This document shows positions 1 to 5,401 of a stretch of DNA of 6,654 nt, one piece after another. Positions within the stretch are counted from its first letter, which is position 1. Every line of letters starts with the position of its first letter. The notes beneath the pieces are model-generated. The model saw nothing but the letters and a program-made list of their open reading frames with translations. It was not told the DNA's origin and made no database searches. Position numbers and translations under genes: made by a program. Source of the DNA: Clostridiales bacterium (GTDB taxonomy: Bacteria > Bacillota > Clostridia > UBA1381); NCBI GenBank assembly GCA_003453455.1, contig DMLG01000069.1, positions 1 through 6,654 on the forward strand, given 5' to 3'.

Positions 1-252
1 GCTGTATGCGGCGACCACTGCTCGCCTATTTCCGATACAACGATTATGTCCTCGGCAGGCGCTCAATCAAATCATATAAACCACGTATCTACTCAGCTTC
101 CTTATGCGCTGACCGTTGCGGCAGTATCTTTTGTAAGCTACATAATTGCAGGATTTGTTCAGACAATATGGATTATACTTCCTGTTTCAATTCTTCTTAT
201 GATTGCTACACTATTAGTAATAAAGGCAATAACGAACAAAAAGACTGCATAA
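1..252 (+). CDS. Na+/H+ antiporter, NhaC family (C-terminal fragment)
   Basis: This is the end of a multi-span membrane antiporter that exchanges Na+ for H+ across the cytoplasmic membrane. Only the last 83 codons lie in the window. The reading frame is open from base 1 and stops at TAA 250-252, so the gene starts upstream. The peptide begins AVCGDHCSPISDTTIMSSAG, which matches the conserved Asp/Ser-rich segment near the C-terminus of NhaC-type antiporters. An NHINHVSTQLPYA stretch follows, then two hydrophobic segments (about residues 39-56 and 58-74 of the fragment) and a short basic tail ending in KKTA. An internal ATG at 46 lies inside this conserved motif and is not a separate gene start. 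A strong terminator follows 14 bases downstream. Family assignment is by motif recall; ion specificity cannot be fixed from the fragment. Confidence 0.88.
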   Translation, partial: AVCGDHCSPISDTTIMSSAGAQSNHINHVSTQLPYALTVAAVSFVSYIIAGFVQTIWIILPVSILLMIATLLVIKAITNKKTA

Positions 253-266
253 AAAGTCATAAATAA

Positions 267-311
267 AAAAAGCGAGCTTTCGAGGACTTCCCGTCCGAAA
301 GCTCGCTTTTT
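267..311 (+). terminator. Strong intrinsic terminator after the NhaC-family gene
   Basis: Arms 267-282 (AAAAAGCGAGCTTTCG) and 296-311 are perfect 16-bp inverted repeats around a 13-base loop. The flanks are A-rich on the left and T-rich on the right, so it could act in both directions. It separates the antiporter transcript from the mgtC promoter that begins 17 bases downstream. Confidence 0.9.
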
Positions 312-327
312 GCTTTGAATTGCATAC

Positions 328-356
328 TTGACACGGCAAAAAAAATGTGATAAAAT
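328..356 (+). promoter_or_regulatory. Sigma-A-type promoter for the MgtC-family gene
   Basis: The -35 box TTGACA (328-333) and -10 box TAAAAT (351-356) are separated by 17 bases. TG at 348-349 gives an extended -10 (TGATAAAAT). The promoter lies between the upstream terminator and the gene. The leader is only about 25 bases, so there is no room for a Mg2+ riboswitch or leader-peptide control of the kind known for some mgt genes. Confidence 0.85.
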
Positions 357-372
357 CGAGAGAGTGATATAA

Positions 373-381
373 AGAGGGTGA
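373..381 (+). promoter_or_regulatory. Ribosome binding site that decides the MgtC-family start
   Basis: AGAGGGTGA at 373-381 resembles the Shine-Dalgarno consensus with one mismatch. It lies 5 bases before ATG 387. An in-frame GTG at 378 falls inside this site, leaving no spacing. The site therefore favours ATG 387 over the longer GTG start, which would add three residues (MKK). Confidence 0.65.
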
Positions 382-386
382 AGAAA

Positions 387-1061
387 ATGAGATTTGTTAT
401 ATTGCAGCTGATTTTTTTTCTACGGATGTTTTTAGCGTGCATATGCGGCGCGGTTATAGGGTACGAACGAAAAAACAGGGGCAAAGGAGCAGGAATAAGA
501 ACTCATACAATTGTTTCCCTTGCTGCTGCCTTAATGATGATAGTTTCAAAATACGGATTTGCTGATTTGTTAGATTTTCCGGGAGTTCGCGGAGCAGATC
601 CTTCCAGAATTGCGGCGCAGGTGGTGAGCGGAGTAGGATTTTTGGGTGCAGGGATGATTTATTTCAACAGGCACTTAGTAAAGGGGCTCACTACTGCGGC
701 AGGTATTTGGGCGACAGCAGGAGTAGGTCTTGCCATGGGTGCAGGGTTATACTATGTGGGAATATTTGCAACTGTTGTTGTTGTTTTTTGTCAGATATTT
801 TTACATAAGAACTATAAATTTTTGCATATGCCGAGTGAGGAAATCCTTTCTGTAACATTGGAAGACAGCGAAGAGGCAATGGATTTTCTTAATAATATGC
901 TTGCAGAATATAATATAGTAATAGGCGGCATGAAGTGTAGAAAAAAGGAATCGGGACTGATTGAGGTTGAAATGGACATTTCCACCGATACGGATATTGC
1001 TTATGGCGACCTCTTAAAAACATTCAAGGATGCACCGTATATACATTCATTTTCAATATAA
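387..1061 (+). CDS. MgtC/SapB family membrane protein
   Basis: This is an inner-membrane protein of 224 residues, the usual length for the family. The N-terminal part is hydrophobic and carries the MgtC signature: G25-Y-E-R, then the basic loop ending AGIRTHT (residues 35-41), then DPSRIAAQVVSGVGFLGAG (71-89) and LTTAAGIWATAGVGLAMGAG (101-120). A hydrophobic segment ends near residue 142. The remaining roughly 80 residues are soluble and fit the ACT-like C-terminal domain seen in longer MgtC proteins. MgtC proteins are linked to growth at low Mg2+ and, in pathogens, to survival in macrophages through effects on F-type ATPase; many Clostridia carry homologues of unknown role. It has its own promoter and precedes the decarboxylase gene by 43 bases. 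ATG 387 is preferred over GTG 378 on ribosome-site spacing. The family call is firm; the physiological role is not. Confidence 0.92.
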   Translation: MRFVILQLIFFLRMFLACICGAVIGYERKNRGKGAGIRTHTIVSLAAALMMIVSKYGFADLLDFPGVRGADPSRIAAQVVSGVGFLGAGMIYFNRHLVKGLTTAAGIWATAGVGLAMGAGLYYVGIFATVVVVFCQIFLHKNYKFLHMPSEEILSVTLEDSEEAMDFLNNMLAEYNIVIGGMKCRKKESGLIEVEMDISTDTDIAYGDLLKTFKDAPYIHSFSI

Positions 1062-1065
1062 AATT

Positions 1066-1090
1066 TCCGCAAAATAATGCGGATTTTTTT
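1066..1090 (+). terminator. Weak terminator-like hairpin between mgtC-family gene and decarboxylase
   Basis: TCCGC (1066-1070) pairs with GCGGA (1079-1083) around an 8-base loop, followed by seven T (1084-1090). The stem is only 5 bp unless flanking A:T pairs form past two mismatches. Partial read-through into the next gene is likely, since no clear promoter was found in the remaining gap. Confidence 0.5.
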
Positions 1091-1104
1091 GTAGGAGAGG
1101 CAAT

Positions 1105-2481
1105 ATGGAAACTCTTTTTGGAAAATTAAAAAGAATTAGAAAAATCCCTATGCATATGCCGGGACACAAGCGGAACAGGAAAAAATTTTCGTACCTCAGG
1201 CACTTTGCAGATATTGATATTACTGAAATTGAAGGCTTTGATAATCTGCATAACCCGTCGGGAATACTGAAATTATCGATGGAAAACGCTGCGAGAAAAA
1301 GAGGTGCGGATAGCGCATTTTATCTGGTTAATGGATCTACCTGCGGAATACTTGCCGCTATCGGTGCTGTTTTAAAAACAGGTGATAAGGTCATAATGGC
1401 AAGAAACTGCCATAAATCCGTTTATAACGGAATTGAACTTGCGGGTGCTGTGCCGATTTTTGTGTATCCCGAATTTGATAATAAATACAAAATAGCCGGC
1501 TCGGTAAACCCTTGCGATATAGCGTCGAAAATAGAAGAAAACCCCGACAGCAAGCTGATTATAGTAACAAGTCCCACTTATGAGGGCGTCATAAGCGATA
1601 TAAAGGAAATTTGCGCTCTTGCGCATAAGAGGAATATTCCCGTTTTGGTAGATGCGGCGCATGGCGCTCATCTGGGATTTTTTGGATTTTCTAAAAGTGC
1701 GACAGAGCTTGGTGCGGATATTTGTGTAGAGAGCCTTCACAAAACTCTTCCGAGCCTTACCCAGACCGCTATATGCTACCTTTCGGGAAACCTTGTGTCA
1801 AAGGAAGTATTTTCAGAAAAACTTGCGGTTTTTGAAACAAGCAGTCCTTCATACATACTCCTTTCGTCAATAGACGGCTGTATCAATGCAATAAATGAGC
1901 CGAAGCGTCAAATTTTTGTAGAATGGGATAAAAACCTTAACTTTTTCTATCGAAAAACATTAGGTCTAAAAAATATTGAAATCATAAGGGATAAAGAGAG
2001 CTTTTTTGATTTTGACAGGAGCAAAATAGTGATTTTTCCAAAAAATCAGAGCGGAACGGAACTTGCAAGAATGCTCCGCAATGAAAATATTGAACCTGAA
2101 ATGATTGCGCCACATTATGTGGTATGCATGACGGGCGTGGGGGACACAAAAAATAGCATGAGAAAATTAGCAAATGCGCTTTATAAGGCGGATAAAATCA
2201 AAAAGCACAATATTAGAAATGGCGTTTTGGCAGTATTTTGCGAGGACTCGCAAAACTCCTTTAATGCGGCGCTAAAAAGTGAAAAGGTTTTTTGCAAATT
2301 AGAGGAGGCAACCGGCAGAATATCGGCAGGATATGTGTGGGCGTATCCTCCGGGTGTGCCTGTGATAGTGCCCGGCGAGAAAATCTCGCAAAGGTGTTTA
2401 GAGAACCTCAAAGAGTATCAAAAAAACAATGTTGAACTTTGCGGAAATATAAAGGGCGGAGAAATACTTGTCATTAAATAG
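1105..2481 (+). CDS. Orn/Lys/Arg decarboxylase family PLP-dependent enzyme
   Basis: This is a cytoplasmic fold-type I PLP enzyme of 458 residues, the size of the short Gram-positive Orn/Lys/Arg decarboxylases (B. subtilis SpeA/YaaO type). The family removes CO2 from arginine, lysine or ornithine to make agmatine, cadaverine or putrescine. Visible motifs in order are: MPGHKRN at residues 18-24 near the N-terminus; D183-A-A-H-G-A-H189, where Asp binds the PLP pyridine nitrogen; S210-L-H-K213, with Lys213 as the Schiff-base lysine; and AYPPGVP...PGE at 413-425 in the C-terminal domain. All expected catalytic positions are present. AGGAG (1093-1097) lies 7 bases before ATG 1105. The gene follows the MgtC-family gene and may be read through from it. 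Substrate cannot be decided from sequence; polyamine synthesis is an inference. Confidence 0.9.
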   Translation: METLFGKLKRIRKIPMHMPGHKRNRKKFSYLRHFADIDITEIEGFDNLHNPSGILKLSMENAARKRGADSAFYLVNGSTCGILAAIGAVLKTGDKVIMARNCHKSVYNGIELAGAVPIFVYPEFDNKYKIAGSVNPCDIASKIEENPDSKLIIVTSPTYEGVISDIKEICALAHKRNIPVLVDAAHGAHLGFFGFSKSATELGADICVESLHKTLPSLTQTAICYLSGNLVSKEVFSEKLAVFETSSPSYILLSSIDGCINAINEPKRQIFVEWDKNLNFFYRKTLGLKNIEIIRDKESFFDFDRSKIVIFPKNQSGTELARMLRNENIEPEMIAPHYVVCMTGVGDTKNSMRKLANALYKADKIKKHNIRNGVLAVFCEDSQNSFNAALKSEKVFCKLEEATGRISAGYVWAYPPGVPVIVPGEKISQRCLENLKEYQKNNVELCGNIKGGEILVIK

Positions 2482-2490
2482 CAAATTTAC

Positions 2491-2519
2491 TTGACAAGAC
2501 GCGGAAAAGACTATATAAT
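2491..2519 (+). promoter_or_regulatory. Fully consensus promoter of the SCIFF operon
   Basis: TTGACA (2491-2496) and TATAAT (2514-2519) are separated by exactly 17 bases, so both hexamers and the spacer match the sigma-A consensus. Transcription should start near 2526, about 30 bases before the scfA ATG. It begins 10 bases after the decarboxylase stop codon. A 7-bp inverted repeat (CTTGTCA 2467-2473 / TGACAAG 2492-2498) overlaps the -35 box. Confidence 0.92.
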
Positions 2520-2555
2520 ATCGGTAGTTAAGATTGTTTTTAAGGAGAAAATAAA

Positions 2556-2819
2556 ATGAGCAGAATTAAAACACTTGTGACGAGAAATCTAACAAACTGC
2601 GAGGGCGGCTGCGGCGAATGTCAGACATCATGCCAGTCAGCGTGCAAGACATCATGCGGAGTTGCAAATCAGCCTTGTGAAAACAGTTCAAGAATTGTTA
2701 CGCTTGTAACAAGAAATTTAACAAACTGCGAGGGCGGCTGCGGCGAATGTCAGACATCATGCCAGTCAGCGTGCAAGACATCGTGCGGAGTTGCAAATCA
2801 GCCCTGCGAAAACAAATAA
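2556..2819 (+). CDS. scfA: SCIFF (ranthipeptide) precursor with two tandem units
   Basis: This is the ribosomally made substrate of the radical SAM maturase encoded next. The sequence of 87 residues is recognisable as SCIFF from CGECQTSCQSACKTSC and VANQPCEN, but SCIFF precursors are usually about 45 residues with one unit. Here residues 2-43 and 45-86 are two full units differing only at K5/V48; S44 lies between them and K87 ends the protein. Each unit has a leader-like start (SRI-K/V-TLVTRNLTN) followed by the Cys-rich part. Each carries seven Cys (15, 19, 22, 26, 30, 34, 41 in unit 1; 58, 62, 65, 69, 73, 77, 84 in unit 2), one more than the canonical six. Position +5 from Cys30/Cys73 is Gly35/Gly78. 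AAGGAG (2542-2547) sits 8 bases before the ATG. A consensus promoter precedes the gene and an attenuator follows it. Identity is firm; processing, export and function are unknown. Confidence 0.93.
   Translation: MSRIKTLVTRNLTNCEGGCGECQTSCQSACKTSCGVANQPCENSSRIVTLVTRNLTNCEGGCGECQTSCQSACKTSCGVANQPCENK
2559..2684 (+). repeat. SCIFF tandem unit 1 (direct repeat copy 1)
   Basis: This is the first 126-bp copy, with a 129-bp period. It matches copy 2 at 113 of 126 bases by hand count. A 64-bp stretch (2590-2653) is identical to 2719-2782. It encodes residues 2-43 of the precursor. Confidence 0.95.
2688..2813 (+). repeat. SCIFF tandem unit 2 (direct repeat copy 2)
   Basis: This is the second copy, in frame with the first. 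Serine codon AGT (2685-2687) occupies the place of the start Met. Of 13 base differences from copy 1, three fall in the single Lys-to-Val codon; the other ten are synonymous, including an AGC/TCA serine switch. Confidence 0.95.
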
Positions 2820-2838
2820 TTGAAAATGCATAAAATAT

Positions 2839-2864
2839 CGGCTGAAATTCAGCCGTTATTTTTT
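2839..2864 (+). terminator. Intrinsic terminator/attenuator between scfA and scfB
   Basis: CGGCTGAA-A-TTCAGCCG (2839-2855) is a perfect palindrome that folds as at least a 6-bp GC-rich stem with a 5-base loop. It is followed by TTATTTTTT (2856-2864). It lies 19 bases after the scfA stop and just before the scfB ribosome site. No separate scfB promoter was seen, so incomplete termination would give much more peptide mRNA than enzyme mRNA. That stoichiometric role is an inference. Confidence 0.8.
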
Positions 2865-2879
2865 AGAGAGGGATTTTAA

Positions 2880-4256
2880 ATGATACATCAGTATAAGCAA
2901 AGCGGATATAACATTGTGATAGATACACCAAGCGGTGCGGTACACGCCGTAGATGATGTTGCATATGACATTATAGGAATGTATGAAACCGCCAAAAAAC
3001 AAGAAATTATAAATAAAATTACCGAAAAGTATGACGGTATAACAGAGAATGATGTTCTTTTGTGCATAGATGACATAGAGAGATTGAAAGAGCAAAAACA
3101 GCTTTTTTGTGAAGATACTTATGAGGATAAAGCAGAATTTTTAAAAGAGAAGAATAATGTTATAAAAGCGCTTTGTCTGCATGTTGCCCATACCTGTAAC
3201 TTAAATTGCAGTTACTGCTTTGCGGGGCAGGGAAAGTATCAGGGCGAAAGAGCAATTATGAGCTTGGAAACAGGGATGCGGGCGATTGATTTTCTTATAG
3301 AAAATTCAGGAACACGAAAAAATTTAGAGGTTGACTTTTTCGGCGGCGAACCCTTAATGAATTTTGAGGTAGTAAAGGAAATCGTAAAATATGCGAGAAG
3401 TAAGGAAAAGGAAAACGGGAAGAATTTCCGTTTCACTTTAACGACAAACGGCGTATTGCTTGATGATGAAGTGACCGATTTTTGCAACAAGGAAATGAAT
3501 AATGTGGTTTTGAGCCTTGACGGAAGACGCGAGGTGCATGACCGTTTCCGAAAGGATTATATGGGACGGGGAAGCTATGATGTGGTTGTGCCAAAGTTTT
3601 TGGATTTTGTAAAAAAACGCGGTGATAAGAGTTATTATATACGCGGTACATATACGCACAAAAACACAGATTTCACAAATGACATCCTGCATATGGCAGA
3701 TTTGGGGTTTAAAGAACTTAGTATGGAGCCTGTCGTTTGCGCACCCGATGACGAGTGTGCGTTGACAAAAGAAGATTTGCCTGTTTTATTCCGTCAATAC
3801 GAAATTTTAGCGGAAGAAATGATAAAACGCGAAAGCGAAGGAAGAGGATTTACATTCTATCATTATATGATAGACTTGGAGAACGGACCTTGCATCTATA
3901 AGCGTATTTCAGGCTGCGGATCAGGAACTGAATATATGGCAGTCACCCCATGGGGCGAGCTTTTTCCCTGTCACCAGTTTGTCGGAGATGAAAAGTACAG
4001 TATGGGAAATATACGGGACGGAGTGACAAATACGGAGCTTCGGGAAAAGTTCAAAAAATGCAATGTATATTCAAGGGAAGAATGTAAAAACTGCTGGGCA
4101 AAATTCTACTGCTCAGGTGGTTGCGCGGCAAATGCATATCACGCAGCAGGCGATATAGACAAAATTTATGAATATGGCTGCGAACTGTTTAAAAAGCGTA
4201 TGGAATGTGCCATAATGATGCAAGTGGATAAGGCATTTAAAGGGACAAAGAAATGA
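2880..4256 (+). CDS. scfB: Thioether-forming SCIFF peptide maturase (radical SAM/SPASM)
   Basis: This enzyme uses S-adenosylmethionine and [4Fe-4S] clusters to make Cys thioether cross-links in the SCIFF precursor. It has 458 residues, about the family length. Residues 1-85 fit the PqqD-like peptide-binding (RRE) domain. The radical SAM motif CX3CX2C is C106-NLN-C110-SY-C113, and GGEP at 155-158 binds the SAM region. The C-terminal SPASM domain has all seven cysteines in the expected spacing: C346-X12-G359-X4-C364, then C402-X2-C405-X5-C411-X3-C415, then C434; these hold two auxiliary clusters. Cys394 is an extra one. A GAGAGGGA site lies 6 bases before ATG 2880. The gene follows scfA and its attenuator, and its TGA overlaps the next ATG by 4 bases. 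No cluster ligand is missing. It is homologous to CteB, the characterised maturase. Whether it treats both units of this doubled substrate is unknown. Confidence 0.96.
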   Translation: MIHQYKQSGYNIVIDTPSGAVHAVDDVAYDIIGMYETAKKQEIINKITEKYDGITENDVLLCIDDIERLKEQKQLFCEDTYEDKAEFLKEKNNVIKALCLHVAHTCNLNCSYCFAGQGKYQGERAIMSLETGMRAIDFLIENSGTRKNLEVDFFGGEPLMNFEVVKEIVKYARSKEKENGKNFRFTLTTNGVLLDDEVTDFCNKEMNNVVLSLDGRREVHDRFRKDYMGRGSYDVVVPKFLDFVKKRGDKSYYIRGTYTHKNTDFTNDILHMADLGFKELSMEPVVCAPDDECALTKEDLPVLFRQYEILAEEMIKRESEGRGFTFYHYMIDLENGPCIYKRISGCGSGTEYMAVTPWGELFPCHQFVGDEKYSMGNIRDGVTNTELREKFKKCNVYSREECKNCWAKFYCSGGCAANAYHAAGDIDKIYEYGCELFKKRMECAIMMQVDKAFKGTKK

Positions 4257-5401
4257 TAAAATTATTTGATAGTGACAGCTATATAAAAGAATTTTCGGCA
4301 AAGGTTGAAAAATGTATTCCATATAACGGAAAATACCTTGTCTTGCTTACCAAAACAGCATTTTTCCCTACTGCGGGCGGACAGGAATGTGACAGCGGCA
4401 TGATAGACGGAAAAAATGTTTTGTCGGTCATATATGAAAATGATGAGGTATATCACATTTTAGAAAATCCGATTGCGGAGGGAAAGTGCGTTGAGGGCGA
4501 AATTTTTTGGGAGGAGAGATTTCGCAAAATGCAGCACCACAGTGCAGAGCATATCGTATCAGGGCTTGCCTTTTCGCAGTTTGGACTTACAAACACGGGA
4601 TTTCACTTGGGAAATGACGGTGTAACGATAGATTATAATTCCGAAATTACCGAAGAACAGCTTGCAGAGCTTGAAAAACTCGCAAATGATGTAGTTTATA
4701 AAAATCTTGAAATTAAGGCAAGCTATCCAAGCAGTGATGAGCTTGAACAGATAACTTACCGCAGTAAAAAAGAAATTTTGGGGAAAATAAGAATTGTTAC
4801 AATCCCGGGGATAGATATTTGCGCTTGCTGTGCGCCTCATGTTAGGAGAACGGGCGAAATAGGGATTATTAAATTTACAGATATGATGCGCCATAGGGGC
4901 GGAGTGCGGATAAAGATGATTTGCGCAAATGATGCGCTTTCCGATTACAGCCAAAAACAAAAAAGCGTTTTTGAAATTTCAAGGATGCTTTCCGCACCGC
5001 AAAATGGAGTTTCGGAGGCTGTTTTAAGACTTTCGAAAGAACTTTCCGCACAAAAAAGAAAAAATGCAGAGCTTTTAAAGGAACTTGCACTCTCCGAGGC
5101 AAAGAATATACCTGAAACCGAAGGCAATTTTCTTATGTTTTCAAATATCTGCGACAAAAGTGCATTAAGGCTTATTGCTATGGAGGGAAAGGTGCGTGTC
5201 GGCGGAGTATTTGCTATTCTTTCGGGCGATGATGAAAAGGGTTACAGCTATATAATAACCGGCAAAAACGAAGTTTTGGAGTGCGTAAAGACGCTGAATT
5301 CTGCGCTGTCAGGAAGAGGCGGAGGCAGAAATGACATGGCAGAAGGACATTTTGACGCGAAAAAAGAAAAAATAGAAGCTGAATTTAAAAAGCTTCTATA
5401 A
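4253..5401 (+). CDS. alaX: AlaX-type alanyl-tRNA editing protein with DHHA1 domain
   Basis: This is a free-standing relative of the alanyl-tRNA synthetase editing domain, expected to hydrolyse Ser-tRNA(Ala) (or Gly-tRNA(Ala)) in the cytoplasm. It has 382 residues. The N-terminal beta-barrel part has FFPTAGGQ (37-44). The zinc site is H96-SAE-H100 plus C192-CAP-H196, replacing the usual CGGTH of alanyl-tRNA synthetase with CCAPH while keeping the Cys and His ligands. TGEIG follows shortly after. A Lys/Glu-rich, probably coiled stretch at about 255-285 leads to a C-terminal DHHA1/C-Ala-like part with RGGGRNDMAEG (355-365), making this the long AlaX form. There is no aminoacylation domain, so it is not a truncated AlaRS. 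ATG overlaps the scfB stop (ATGA), and a weak AAAGGGA (4239-4245) lies 7 bases upstream, so translation is probably coupled to the maturase. Its 3' end overlaps a convergent gene by 17 bases. Confidence 0.88.
   Translation: MIKLFDSDSYIKEFSAKVEKCIPYNGKYLVLLTKTAFFPTAGGQECDSGMIDGKNVLSVIYENDEVYHILENPIAEGKCVEGEIFWEERFRKMQHHSAEHIVSGLAFSQFGLTNTGFHLGNDGVTIDYNSEITEEQLAELEKLANDVVYKNLEIKASYPSSDELEQITYRSKKEILGKIRIVTIPGIDICACCAPHVRRTGEIGIIKFTDMMRHRGGVRIKMICANDALSDYSQKQKSVFEISRMLSAPQNGVSEAVLRLSKELSAQKRKNAELLKELALSEAKNIPETEGNFLMFSNICDKSALRLIAMEGKVRVGGVFAILSGDDEKGYSYIITGKNEVLECVKTLNSALSGRGGGRNDMAEGHFDAKKEKIEAEFKKLL

Noticed and set aside
6..266. Plus-strand ORF of 86 codons at the window start
   Set aside because: It is in a different frame from the antiporter fragment, whose conserved motif is clear. 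Its composition (many Cys, Ser, Asn, Tyr) is typical of an out-of-frame shadow.
253..386. Riboswitch or structured leader before the MgtC-family gene
   Set aside because: The promoter leaves a leader of about 25 bases, and the only large hairpin is the terminator upstream of that promoter.
2482..2555. Terminator after the decarboxylase gene
   Set aside because: The gap is filled by the scfA promoter and ribosome site. The only inverted repeat has a long loop and no T-tract, so decarboxylase transcripts may simply read into scfA.
2559..2813. Tandem 129-bp repeat as a CRISPR, minisatellite or assembly artefact
   Set aside because: There are only two copies, in frame, without spacers, with mainly synonymous differences, and they encode a known peptide family. 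An assembly error would give identical copies.
4559..4960. Minus-strand ORF of 133 codons, and another of 122 codons at 1372-1740
   Set aside because: Both lie wholly antisense to well-supported genes (alaX and the decarboxylase). Their translations match no recognised family and no good ribosome site was noted.
4253..5401. Truncated alanyl-tRNA synthetase pseudogene
   Set aside because: The ORF starts with its own ATG and FFPTAGGQ motif, keeps all zinc ligands and ends with a complete DHHA1-like part, as expected for an intact long-form AlaX.
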